A DNA stretch of 35,721 nucleotides from Desulfosporosinus sp. Lineage in GTDB: Bacteria; Campylobacterota; Campylobacteria; Campylobacterales; Arcobacteraceae. The translations under genes and the position numbers were made by a program. The stretch spans positions 32,937-68,657 of the forward strand of contig DYPS01000003.1 of NCBI GenBank assembly GCA_020719775.1, written 5' to 3'. Position 1 is the stretch's first letter. Each line of letters opens with the position of its first letter. The notes beneath the pieces are model-generated. The model worked only from the letters and a program-made list of their open reading frames with translations. It was not told the origin of the DNA and did no database searches. Positions 25,485 through 33,562 of the stretch are shown here, in pieces.

Positions 25485-26675
25485 TTATTCTACAATATGC
25501 CCCACAAATTTTGACATATTATCAAGAATCTCCCCACCTTTTCTAAATCCTAATCCACAGGCTTCATAAGCATAAAAAACTCCTGCTTGGTAGCTATTCC
25601 CCTCTGTATCTTTTGCAAATTCTACATATTCTTGATAGATTGGTTTAAAGTTTTCATATTCACCTTCCGTTTTTTTGTAAAGTGAATTATCCCTATTGAT
25701 GATAGCAACATTTGCACCTTCTCTCCCAAAACACATCTTTTCAACTTGTTTTTTATTTTGGAGTGGCTCAAAAGAAGTTTCTAAAAGAAGTGGATGATTT
25801 GGAAACAGATCCCATAAAATTTTCATAATTCCTTTGCTTTGGAAGAGTAGAGTATATGCTGGATTAAATACGATTGCCTTTTGATTCTCTATAAGTTCGG
25901 TAAGAGTCAAAGCCAATTCCCCCTCATCAATAGCGATGTTTTCCCAAGGGATAAGTTTAAACCAAAATTCAAACAACTCTCCATCTTTACTAATCCCCTC
26001 ATCACTAAAAGCAACCTCATCTACAAAAGCAAAATCTGTTCTATATCCAACTTCAGATGCGATATGTTGGAGTAATTTAACAGTATGTTCCTCTTCTATA
26101 TTTCCTTTAATTGAAGAAAAAAGTATCTTCCAACCTAGCTTTTCATAATACTCATCGAACTTTTCTAACTCTCCATTTAAAGTGATACATCTTCTAAAAT
26201 TATCCCCAATCGCTTCATATATTGAGTTAAATTGACTTGATTCATCTAAGTTATTAAACTTCAACATCGCCCACTGGATAATCATTGTTTCAAACAGTGA
26301 AGTGGGGGTATCAGCATTAAATTCTATCAGTTTTATTGGTTTACCATCTATTCCACCAGCTAAATCAAATCTTCCATACAAATGCCAATGAACATCATTT
26401 TCCCAAGACTTTTTGATAATCTCTACAAGATTAAAAGGGATATCAAGTTCATGAAAAAGATTATTATCTATCACAAACTGTCCAGCTTCCACATACATAT
26501 CATACAGTTCATTAGTTGCATCATAAAAGTTTGTCGCTTCTTCTTCACTCAGCTGAATCAATTTATTTGAGATATAAGAGCTATTATCTAAATCGGTATG
26601 CCAAGTAAACCCAATAGATTCTAAATAACTATTTGTTAGTGGTTTAAGTTCTTTCAATTTCACTTTATGCTCCAT
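25485..26675 (-). CDS. Glutathionylspermidine synthase-family ATP-grasp protein (YgiC/Cj0372-like)
   Basis: A 396-residue protein matching the synthetase (ATP-grasp) domain of the GSP_synth family. Recognisable are DVHWHLYGRFDLAGGIDG, IKLIEFNADTPTSLFET (metal and ATP site), LIENQKAIVFNPAYTLLFQSKG and CFGREGANVAI. YgiC and its relatives have ATPase activity; their ligation product is unknown. The ATG at 26675 (MEHKVKLKEL) is chosen because it overlaps the 3' end of the lipoprotein gene by 11 bases. The longer open frame to 26852 is only an out-of-frame reading of that gene. The pairing with a lipoprotein recalls Cj0371-Cj0372 and ygiB-ygiC. Confidence 0.88.
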   Translation of the reverse strand: MEHKVKLKELKPLTNSYLESIGFTWHTDLDNSSYISNKLIQLSEEEATNFYDATNELYDMYVEAGQFVIDNNLFHELDIPFNLVEIIKKSWENDVHWHLYGRFDLAGGIDGKPIKLIEFNADTPTSLFETMIIQWAMLKFNNLDESSQFNSIYEAIGDNFRRCITLNGELEKFDEYYEKLGWKILFSSIKGNIEEEHTVKLLQHIASEVGYRTDFAFVDEVAFSDEGISKDGELFEFWFKLIPWENIAIDEGELALTLTELIENQKAIVFNPAYTLLFQSKGIMKILWDLFPNHPLLLETSFEPLQNKKQVEKMCFGREGANVAIINRDNSLYKKTEGEYENFKPIYQEYVEFAKDTEGNSYQAGVFYAYEACGLGFRKGGEILDNMSKFVGHIVE

Positions 26676-27309
26676 AAGTACTGCTTGATGCAGGTGCTTT
26701 ATTTGAGTTGTTAAAATAGCCACTTTTCGCTGTATTTGTGGTACTTTTTCCAGTTGATGTACCACTTGAACCACTTGATGGTTTGTTGAAACTATTGACA
26801 CTTTTACTATAAGTTTGAGGTGATTTATAGTTTGTTCTTCTTTGGTTTTCATAATTGCTATTGTTAAAAAGTTTATTTCCTATATATGCCCCAATCATAG
26901 CTCCAGCTGCACTTGCTAGGAGCGTTTCTCCTAAACTCATACCACCACTACTCATAGATGGATTTGTAAGTCCAGAGGTATTATTATCAATCTTTTTCGC
27001 TTCATCTGCTACTAATGTATCAATCTCCTCTTTTGATAAAATTCTCTCTTTTCCATCTTCTCTTAAAACAATAGTTGTATTTGTACTAGGAAATTCATCA
27101 ACTATTTTATAGCTTCCATCTGGTGATTTTTCTATCACAACAAAAACATTTTTCTTTTCACTGACATTTGAAAGTGCCGATTCGGTTTGTTGTGGTTGCT
27201 CTTGTTTATTTTCACAACCTGCAAAACTAATAAGTAGCATTGAACCAAATCCACCAACTATCGCAAAATTTGATATCTGTTTTAAAAAATACTTTTTATC
27301 TCTTTTCAT
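26665..27309 (-). CDS. UPF0323 family lipoprotein (Cj0371-like)
   Basis: A 214-residue lipoprotein: a basic N-terminus, a hydrophobic stretch and the lipobox SFAGC with Cys32, a substrate for LspA. Residues 50-115 form a mixed domain (VFVVIEKSPDGSYKIVDEFP, VLREDGKERILSKEEI). A glycine-rich hydrophobic hairpin follows (SLGETLLASAAGAMIGAYIG, about 125-144), then a Ser/Asn/Thr-rich tail of about 60 residues. The function is unknown. It resembles YgiB (DUF1190) in having the same ATP-grasp partner downstream, with an 11-base overlap of the two genes. Confidence 0.85.
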   Translation of the reverse strand: MKRDKKYFLKQISNFAIVGGFGSMLLISFAGCENKQEQPQQTESALSNVSEKKNVFVVIEKSPDGSYKIVDEFPSTNTTIVLREDGKERILSKEEIDTLVADEAKKIDNNTSGLTNPSMSSGGMSLGETLLASAAGAMIGAYIGNKLFNNSNYENQRRTNYKSPQTYSKSVNSFNKPSSGSSGTSTGKSTTNTAKSGYFNNSNKAPASSSTYGA

Positions 27310-27321
27310 TTTTTTACTCTT

Positions 27322-28728
27322 TTATCTTCCAAAATTAATTTCTATCGCCGTATCAATTCTTTTGATTGTCTCTTCAAGACCTAAAATCGCTATGATATCA
27401 TATACGGAAGGTGCTTGTGTTGCCCCTGTTAAACTGATTCTAATAGGTTGAAATAGTTCTGGAAATTTCAATCCATTTTCACTAATAAAAGGTTTTGTTA
27501 CCGCTTCAATATCTGGTGCAATATGTAAATCTTTTTCGTTTACCCTTAAAAGTTCACAATATTGTTTAAGCATCCCCATTGTATTCTCTTTTATAAACTT
27601 ATTCACACCAGCTGTTTCATACTCAGTTGGGAGATTTAAAATAGCTTCTATGCTCTCTTTTAATTCAACTATTGTATTTGCTCTCTCTTTACAAAGGTCA
27701 AGTATCATCTCTTTTTTATCATGTCCAACAAGATGAAAATCAAAAAATTCTAACTCTTTGCTCAATCTTTCATTTGATACATTTTTAATATAATGGCTAT
27801 TAAGCCAATTTAATTTTTCACTGTTATATGCTGATGCAGATTTGTTGATATTGTTTGGATCAAATAATTCTAACATCTCTTCAATGCTAAAAATCTCTTG
27901 ATCTCCATTTGACCATCCAAGTCGTACAAGAAAGTTTAAAAGTGCTTCTGGAAGATAACCCAATCTTTTGTATTCCATCACATCCATTGCACCATCTCTT
28001 TTTGAAAGCTTTTTCCCTTGTGGATTATTGATCATTGGTATATGATAAAACTTTGGTACATCAAACCCTAATGCATTATATACAACTATCTGTTTTGGAG
28101 TATTTGAAAGGTGATCATCACCCCTTATCACATCTGTTATCCCCATCAAATGATCATCAATCGCTACTACAAAATTGTATGTTGGGATTCCACTTCCTCT
28201 AGCTATTACAAAATCATCAACTTGATTTGCATCAAATTTCATAGCACCTTTTACACCATCTGCAAATTCAATAGTGCCACTTATCGGAGCTTTGATTCTT
28301 ATTACTGGTTCAATATCAGCTGGAATTTCTGGAAGTACTTTATCTCTCTCAGGTCGCCAAGTTCCATTATATCTTGGTGTTTCCTTATTGGCTTCTTGTT
28401 TATCTCTTAAAGCTTGTAACTCCTCTTTAGACATATAACACTTATAAGCATTTCCATTTTCAAGTAATTTATCAATATACACTTTATAAATATCTATTCT
28501 TTTTGATTGATATTCAATCGCACAATCACTTGGCATTCCAACCCATTCAAAAGCTTCTAATATAGCCTTAACAGCATCTTCACTATTTCTAGCCATATCT
28601 GTATCTTCAATTCTAAGTTTAAACTCTCCATTTGTTTTTTTTGCCCATAAATAACTATAAAGTGCTGTTCTAAGCCCTCCAATATGTAGGTATCCTGTTG
28701 GACTTGGTGCAAATCTTGTTATTGCCAT
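27322..28728 (-). CDS. gltX: Glutamyl-tRNA synthetase
   Basis: Class I synthetase of 468 residues. FAPSPTGYLHIGGLRTALYS contains the HIGH-type motif, and GKKLSKRDGAMDVMEY the KLSKR loop. The start at 28728 (MAITRFAPSPTG) is preferred over an ATG six codons upstream, since it follows AAAGGA and fits the family N-terminus. Campylobacterota usually have two GltX copies, one charging tRNA-Gln for later amidation by GatCAB. This one looks like the canonical GltX1 type, but the split needs the second copy for comparison. It begins one base after a 38-residue small ORF. Confidence 0.96.
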   Translation of the reverse strand: MAITRFAPSPTGYLHIGGLRTALYSYLWAKKTNGEFKLRIEDTDMARNSEDAVKAILEAFEWVGMPSDCAIEYQSKRIDIYKVYIDKLLENGNAYKCYMSKEELQALRDKQEANKETPRYNGTWRPERDKVLPEIPADIEPVIRIKAPISGTIEFADGVKGAMKFDANQVDDFVIARGSGIPTYNFVVAIDDHLMGITDVIRGDDHLSNTPKQIVVYNALGFDVPKFYHIPMINNPQGKKLSKRDGAMDVMEYKRLGYLPEALLNFLVRLGWSNGDQEIFSIEEMLELFDPNNINKSASAYNSEKLNWLNSHYIKNVSNERLSKELEFFDFHLVGHDKKEMILDLCKERANTIVELKESIEAILNLPTEYETAGVNKFIKENTMGMLKQYCELLRVNEKDLHIAPDIEAVTKPFISENGLKFPELFQPIRISLTGATQAPSVYDIIAILGLEETIKRIDTAIEINFGR

Positions 28729-28729
28729 T

Positions 28730-28846
28730 TTATTTATCCTTTTCATCTTTATTTAATTCATCTTGATTCATTTTAATGAAGAAAAAAACTCCTCCAAATC
28801 CTACCGCTAGTGTAAATATTGCTAATATCCCATCAAGTATTCCCAT
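28730..28846 (-). CDS. Small single-pass membrane protein, 38 residues
   Basis: A short ORF filling the gap between rlmN and gltX. It starts at ATG 28846 behind a strong Shine-Dalgarno sequence (AAGGAG, seven bases upstream), overlaps the end of rlmN by 14 bases and stops one base before the gltX ATG. The product begins MGILDGILAIFTLAVGFGGV and continues FFFIKMNQ, giving one hydrophobic helix (about 4-24). A charged tail follows (DELNKDEKDK), which would face the cytoplasm. I know no named family for it. The tight fit, ribosome binding site and membrane-protein composition argue that it is real. Confidence 0.72.
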   Translation of the reverse strand: MGILDGILAIFTLAVGFGGVFFFIKMNQDELNKDEKDK

Positions 28847-29897
28847 TTACTTTCTCCTTCAATTGTCCACATGCTGCACTAATATCAAGTCCTTTTGATT
28901 CTCTTATAGTGCAGAGCAACCCTTTACTTATCAATCTTTCTTGAAATTTTACCATATTGTTTCTTGATGGTCTTTCGTACGGGGTATCTGGATAAGGGTT
29001 AAAATATATCAAATTAACTTTTGAAGGTATTCCTGATAATAGTTTGATAAGTTTATCTGCACTTTTTAAATCATCATTTTTATCTTTTATCACTAAATAT
29101 TCAAACATAATTTTCTTTCTTGTATCTACAGGAAATTTTTTAACAGCATCTATAATAGATTGAATATTATAAGCTTTATTCATAGGAATCAATTCGCTTC
29201 TAAGTACATCATCAACAGCATGCAGTGAAATGGCAAGTTGAACACCCAAATCAAGATTTGCCAGTTTATTTATCTTATCACTTATCCCACTTGTAGAAAT
29301 TGTTTGTCTTCTTGTACTTATAGCAAGTCCATCTAATTCACTGATGATTTTGATCGCTTGGATTAAATTATCATAATTATCAAGTGGCTCCCCCATCCCC
29401 ATATAGACAATATTAACTGATTTATTTTCAGGTATATTATTAAGTTGTTTAAGATATTTAACTTGAGCCACTATCTCTCCAGCAGTGAGATTTCTTGTAA
29501 AACCACCTTTTGCAGTAAGACAAAAACTACAACCCACTTTACATCCAATTTGAGAAGAAATACAAAAAGTATATTTTCCACCTTGCTCAATATTTCCATC
29601 TTCATCTTTTATTTCATCTTTCATAAGTAAAAAAACTGCTTCTACAGTATGTCCACCTGCAAATTCGAAAAGATATTTTATTGTTCCATCAGAGCTTTTT
29701 TCTTCTTTAATAATTTTACAAATATCTATTGGATATCTCTCCTGTAATTCGCCTTTTAACTCTTTAGGAATATTTTTCATATCATCATAAGATGTAGCAT
29801 ATTTTTTGTAAAGCCAATTATAAATTTGTTTTACTCTAAATGATGGTTTTATTTGTTGTTGTAATTCTTCCAAAGTATAATCATATATTGTTTTAAT
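28833..29897 (-). CDS. rlmN: 23S rRNA/tRNA adenine-C2 methyltransferase RlmN, apparently starting at ATT
   Basis: Radical SAM enzyme methylating C2 of A2503 in 23S rRNA and A37 in some tRNAs. It has the cluster motif CKVGCSFCLTAKGG, NIVYMGMGEPLDNYDN, and the methyl-carrying Cys in AACGQL near the C-terminus. The frame has no ATG. The first TTG (29873) would give MEELQQQ and has no ribosome binding site. Family members begin about eight residues earlier with a segment like KTIYDYTLEEL, which is encoded here right after an ATT at 29897 preceded by AAAGGA at a six-base spacing. A TAA in frame at 29928-29930 bars longer forms. The ATT start gives 354 residues. Confidence 0.93.
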   Translation of the reverse strand: MKTIYDYTLEELQQQIKPSFRVKQIYNWLYKKYATSYDDMKNIPKELKGELQERYPIDICKIIKEEKSSDGTIKYLFEFAGGHTVEAVFLLMKDEIKDEDGNIEQGGKYTFCISSQIGCKVGCSFCLTAKGGFTRNLTAGEIVAQVKYLKQLNNIPENKSVNIVYMGMGEPLDNYDNLIQAIKIISELDGLAISTRRQTISTSGISDKINKLANLDLGVQLAISLHAVDDVLRSELIPMNKAYNIQSIIDAVKKFPVDTRKKIMFEYLVIKDKNDDLKSADKLIKLLSGIPSKVNLIYFNPYPDTPYERPSRNNMVKFQERLISKGLLCTIRESKGLDISAACGQLKEKVNGNT

Positions 29898-29927
29898 TTT
29901 AAATCCTTTAGTTCCATGTGGAACATT

Positions 29928-30470
29928 TTATTTTTTAACTATAAGTTTTTTTTCTTCTAAATAGTTTATAAGTTTCTCAATTGCTTCTTGATGGTTATTT
30001 AAAAAGTCTTTATGAGCATCTTGATTCGTATAGTTAGTAATAACGAAAATGCCTGCCATAGGGATATCAAACTCTTGAGCAACACTACATACAGAAAAGA
30101 ACTCCATATTCTCAATCCCTATATTATATTGTTCAAACTCTTTTGAAATTTTGAAATCTGTTGTAATATAGTTTGAGCTATTGACAATCGTTTCATCTTT
30201 AAAAGTGAAATTTTGTGTCTTGATAACATTGTCAAGAGGAGTATAACTTTTCTCTTCCAAAAAAGACAATTCAAGATTTGCCCCACTACTACTTTCAACT
30301 ATATCGAAGATATTATAGTTACCATAACTCCCAGCACTTCCAACAAATATCAAATAATCAGGTTTATCAAATAAACACATCCTTGTAAGATTAATCGCGC
30401 TGTTTATAAGACCAATCCCAATAGGAATAGCAAAATCAAATGCCTCATTTTTTCCTGCACACACTATCAT
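29928..30470 (-). CDS. Nucleoside phosphorylase-superfamily protein
   Basis: A 180-residue PNP/UDP phosphorylase-fold protein, shorter than MTAN or PNP (about 230-280). Recognisable are IPIGIGLINSAINLTRM, the FVGSAGSYG strand-turn (phosphate or ribose side) and IENMEFFSVCSVAQ, equivalent to the ribose-binding Met-Glu. The catalytic purine-side residue appears to be Asn in VITNYTNQD rather than the Asp of MTAN, which is more like enzymes acting on 6-oxopurines. The substrate cannot be assigned; a role in purine salvage or the futalosine pathway is possible. Its ATG overlaps the stop of the methyltransferase by four bases, so the two are coupled. Confidence 0.68.
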   Translation of the reverse strand: MIVCAGKNEAFDFAIPIGIGLINSAINLTRMCLFDKPDYLIFVGSAGSYGNYNIFDIVESSSGANLELSFLEEKSYTPLDNVIKTQNFTFKDETIVNSSNYITTDFKISKEFEQYNIGIENMEFFSVCSVAQEFDIPMAGIFVITNYTNQDAHKDFLNNHQEAIEKLINYLEEKKLIVKK

Positions 30471-31075
30471 TTTTTTGTTCCAATAGCTATAAAAATATCA
30501 TATGATGTATTAACTTTATTAATGGAATGTAATTTTTCTATGGTAATATTTTTGAGTCCTGCTTTAAAAAATACATGATATACCTCCTCTTCGCTAAAGC
30601 CAAAATGAACAACATCAGTATTGTCGCTGTGAAATGTTCCATCCTCTTTATAAAGATCCGCTACAAAAAGCTTTCCATTAACTTTAAGAGAATTTGCCAA
30701 TTTAAAAACAAAATCTTCAATATTATTGACATGATGCATTGTCATATTTGTCACTACTATATCATATTTGTTTCCACTCAAATCTTCCTTATTTATATCG
30801 TGAATTTTTCCAAAAATATTATCCATTTCAATTTGTTTTGCTTTCTTATTGTACACTTCAATCATCCCCAAAGAGCAATCAAGCCCTTCAACACAACTTA
30901 CTTCTCCTGCAAATCCAAACGAGACTAAACCACTACCACAACCATAATCAAGTACTATAAAGTTCTTAATATCACACTTCAAATACTCTTTAACCTTGTC
31001 AACAAAAATCATTGCTCCTTCAACCCGTTCTGGCTTGCTATCCCAAGCTTTTGCCAAATCATCAAATCTTCCCAT
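30467..31075 (-). CDS. Class I SAM-dependent methyltransferase, substrate unknown
   Basis: A 202-residue small-molecule-type methyltransferase. Motif I is VLDYGCGSGLVSF, the acid after strand 2 is in VEGLDCSLGMIE, and the post-motif region is YDIVVTNMTMHHV, followed by LKVNGKLFVADLYKEDG and a FGFSEEEVYHVFFKAGL segment seen in UbiE-like enzymes. It begins MGRFDDLAKAWDSKPER, typical of Campylobacterota members of this family. The ATG directly abuts the hisF stop codon, and its own stop overlaps the nucleoside phosphorylase start. The substrate is unknown. Confidence 0.85.
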   Translation of the reverse strand: MGRFDDLAKAWDSKPERVEGAMIFVDKVKEYLKCDIKNFIVLDYGCGSGLVSFGFAGEVSCVEGLDCSLGMIEVYNKKAKQIEMDNIFGKIHDINKEDLSGNKYDIVVTNMTMHHVNNIEDFVFKLANSLKVNGKLFVADLYKEDGTFHSDNTDVVHFGFSEEEVYHVFFKAGLKNITIEKLHSINKVNTSYDIFIAIGTKK

Positions 31076-31840
31076 TTACAGCCTCACTGGGATATTATTT
31101 GATTGTAAATATCTTTTTAAATCCATAATGTCTATCTCCTTAAAGTGGAAAACAGAAGCTGCAAGAGCTGCTTCTGCCCCACCAATAGTAAAAGCATCTT
31201 TCATATGTTCCATTGTCCCAGCTCCTCCACTTGCAATTACAGGGATATCAACCGCACTACTAATTTGTTTTGTGATATTAAGTTCAAATCCTGTTTTAGC
31301 TCCATCTCTATCCATGGATGTCAGAAGAATCTCCCCCGCGCCTCTATTATAAACCTCTTTTGCCCATGCAACCGCATCAAGCCCGGTATCTTCTCTACCA
31401 CCTTTTACAAAAACATGGTAAGTTCCATCGGCAACTCTTTTTACATCTATGGCCACGACGATACATTGACTCCCAAATCTTTTTGAACTCTCATTGATAA
31501 AATTAGGATTTACTACAGCACTCGAATTTATACTTACTTTATCACATCCAACATTTAGTAGACTGTAAATATCCTCAATCTTTCTAATTCCACCACCGAC
31601 AGTTAAAGGTATAAAAACTTCTTTCGCAACCCTTTTAACAACATCAACAATAGTATCTCTTCCTTCGTGACTAGCACCAATATCTAAAAATGTAATTTCA
31701 TCGGCACCTTCTTGATTGTAACGTTTGGCAACCTCAACCGGATCACCAGCATCACGAAGACCAAGAAAATTAATTCCTTTGACAACTCTTCCGTTATCAA
31801 CATCAAGACAAGGTATTATCCGTTTTGCAAAATAATTCAT
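31076..31840 (-). CDS. hisF: Imidazole glycerol phosphate synthase, cyclase subunit HisF
   Basis: The (beta/alpha)8-barrel half of IGP synthase. With ammonia from HisH it turns PRFAR into imidazole glycerol phosphate and AICAR. The 254-residue product starts with [19 protein letters not shown], carrying catalytic Asp12 by family numbering. It also has [32 protein letters not shown] and the second catalytic Asp in [15 protein letters not shown], then [12 protein letters not shown]. It leads the long minus-strand run; hisH is not adjacent. Confidence 0.97.
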   Translation of the reverse strand: MNYFAKRIIPCLDVDNGRVVKGINFLGLRDAGDPVEVAKRYNQEGADEITFLDIGASHEGRDTIVDVVKRVAKEVFIPLTVGGGIRKIEDIYSLLNVGCDKVSINSSAVVNPNFINESSKRFGSQCIVVAIDVKRVADGTYHVFVKGGREDTGLDAVAWAKEVYNRGAGEILLTSMDRDGAKTGFELNITKQISSAVDIPVIASGGAGTMEHMKDAFTIGGAEAALAASVFHFKEIDIMDLKRYLQSNNIPVRL

Positions 31841-31924
31841 ATATTAATCCAATTTCAAAGTGATGATTTTCTAATTTTTTTAAATTTTAGCCAAAGTTGA
31901 TATTAATACAGATTAAATTTAAGG

Positions 31925-31930
31925 ATTATA
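31925..31930 (-). promoter_or_regulatory. Probable -10 box of the hisF-led operon
   Basis: On the minus strand TATAAT lies about 85 bases before the hisF ATG. A nearer TAAAAT-type box also exists. The spacer to the divergent rlmB additionally holds a 9-bp hairpin with two G-U pairs (31966-31974 with 31982-31990) in the rlmB leader. Confidence 0.4.
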
Positions 31931-32012
31931 GGATAAGAGATTTGATAAAATCGTATTTAAACAACACCATGTTTGAATTTTAAATGTGGTATTAATTTAT
32001 TGGCGGGTAATC

Positions 32013-32696
32013 ATGATAGTTTATGGCAAGCAAATAGTATTTTATATATTGGAGAAGCATCCAACAATAATTAAACAAATTTTTCTAACAAAAGAATTAG
32101 ATAAGAAGTTATTCAAAAAATTTATGGATATTGGTGTAAAAATCATACGACCAGATGAACAAAAAGCACAAAGCTTAGCTAGAGGTGGAAATCATCAGGG
32201 ATTTTTGCTTGATATTGGAGAATTTAATTTTGAAGATATTAACGAAATGAAGAAAAAAGATTTTCTAGTAGTTTTAGATGGACTTACAGATGTTGGTAAC
32301 ATTGGTGCAATAGCAAGAACTTGCTATGGTTTAGGAGCAGGTGGCCTTGTAATTTGTGGATTAAAACACTTTGATATGGCTCCAGTTGTAAGAACAAGTA
32401 GTGGAACAGCACTTGATTTACCAATTGCATTAATTCAAAACAGTAGTGATTTGGCAAATGAATTAAAACAAGTTAAGTTTACACTTGTTGGAGCCGATGC
32501 TAGTGGGTACGATGTAAAAAGTGTTGAAACAAGCAATGGGCAAAAAATAGCACTATTCTTAGGTAGTGAGGGAGAAGGCTTATCGGGAAAATTAGTGAAA
32601 AAACTCGATATAAAACTTTCTATTAAAATGGAAAATAATTTTGATAGCTTAAATGTTTCAGTCGCTGCTGGAATATTAATTCATTCATTAAAATAA
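32013..32696 (+). CDS. rlmB: TrmH/SpoU-family RNA 2'-O-methyltransferase, RlmB-like
   Basis: A 227-residue knotted SPOUT methyltransferase. There is a short N-terminal substrate-binding domain (MIVYGKQIVFYILEKHP and RGGNHQGFLLDIGEF), then the three SpoU motifs: DVGNIGAIARTCYGLGAGG, LFLGSEGEGLS and SLNVSVAAGILIHSL. RlmB methylates G2251 of 23S rRNA; other targets are possible in this superfamily. The ATG at 32013 matches the family start; an open nine-residue upstream extension is dropped. Its TAA overlaps the next ATG by one base (TAATG). Confidence 0.9.
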   Translation: MIVYGKQIVFYILEKHPTIIKQIFLTKELDKKLFKKFMDIGVKIIRPDEQKAQSLARGGNHQGFLLDIGEFNFEDINEMKKKDFLVVLDGLTDVGNIGAIARTCYGLGAGGLVICGLKHFDMAPVVRTSSGTALDLPIALIQNSSDLANELKQVKFTLVGADASGYDVKSVETSNGQKIALFLGSEGEGLSGKLVKKLDIKLSIKMENNFDSLNVSVAAGILIHSLK

Positions 32697-33481
32697 TGAT
32701 TTCAAAAAAAATTATTCTTGGAATAGTTTTATATTGTGTAGCTTTACAAGGTGATATTATTCGCGATAAAGTCGTTAGTATCACTGGTCAGGAAAATTAT
32801 CAATCACATAAAGATATAATAGACGAGGCACTCATCAATAAGGATCTATTCTCAAAAGAAAAAGCTCTTTTAAATACATCACTATCAGAGCAAACTGATA
32901 TTAACATATGCTTTAATATAATAAATTCAAACAAAATTGGATTTAAAATAATAAAGGATATATTATCAAATATTGGTTATGCATACTACTTTACTGATCA
33001 ATTTAAAAATGACAGCCAATATTTAACATGGCGAATTCATTTTAAAAGTGACTTTGCTTTAGATCCATCAATTTTTAGTGAAAAATTATCAAAATATAAT
33101 GTAAAAATAACAAATGTCAATAAATTAACCCAAACAAATTGGGAATATGAAATTGATATGAAAAATGGATTATTATATAATACTAGGATACTCGTATTAG
33201 GTGAAAGATTAACTTTACCTATGCCACTTGAGCCTTATATTTTATCAATTCCAAATGCGAAAGAATTGTTAATAGCGAGTAGCAATGCAAATAATTGGGT
33301 TCCAAAAATATCCTTTTACGACAAAGAACTAAATATTTTGGGAACAATTGAAATGGATAGAGTACATGAAGGAATTAAAGTAGTTATTCCTAAAAATGCA
33401 AAATATACAAAAATTAGTGACAAATGGTCTTTGCTAAATATAAAAAGAGGGCTATCTATTCTAGCATCAAATAGCCTTTAA
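32696..33481 (+). CDS. Conserved periplasmic protein of unknown function
   Basis: A 261-residue protein with a Sec-type signal peptide (MISKKIILGIVLYCVALQG, cleavage probably near residue 19) and no further membrane helices. I recognise no enzyme motif. The mature part has a helical first half (KDIIDEALINKDLFSKEKAL). Its second half is strand-rich (YFTDQFKNDSQYLTWRIHFK; TNWEYEIDMKNG) and ends with a repeated hydrophobic-strand pattern, so a beta-rich binding domain is possible. It is coupled to rlmB by a one-base overlap. From memory Campylobacter jejuni has the same order (rRNA methylase, periplasmic protein or proteins, aminotransferase), which argues for a conserved role. Confidence 0.7.
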   Translation: MISKKIILGIVLYCVALQGDIIRDKVVSITGQENYQSHKDIIDEALINKDLFSKEKALLNTSLSEQTDINICFNIINSNKIGFKIIKDILSNIGYAYYFTDQFKNDSQYLTWRIHFKSDFALDPSIFSEKLSKYNVKITNVNKLTQTNWEYEIDMKNGLLYNTRILVLGERLTLPMPLEPYILSIPNAKELLIASSNANNWVPKISFYDKELNILGTIEMDRVHEGIKVVIPKNAKYTKISDKWSLLNIKRGLSILASNSL

Positions 33482-33562
33482 AAGTAAAAGGTTTATTTAG
33501 CTAAAATTTAAAAAAAGTTAAATGTAATAATGATACATACAAACTTAGAAAAGGAAAATAAT

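Noticed and set aside
26676-26852. N-terminal extension of the ATP-grasp protein by 59 residues
   Set aside because: The extra residues are an out-of-frame reading of the lipoprotein gene; the ATG at 26675 matches the family start.
29924-29926. ATG at 29926 as the rlmN start
   Set aside because: It is in another frame and gives a peptide (MFHMELKDLK) unlike RlmN; no slippery site was seen that would join the frames.
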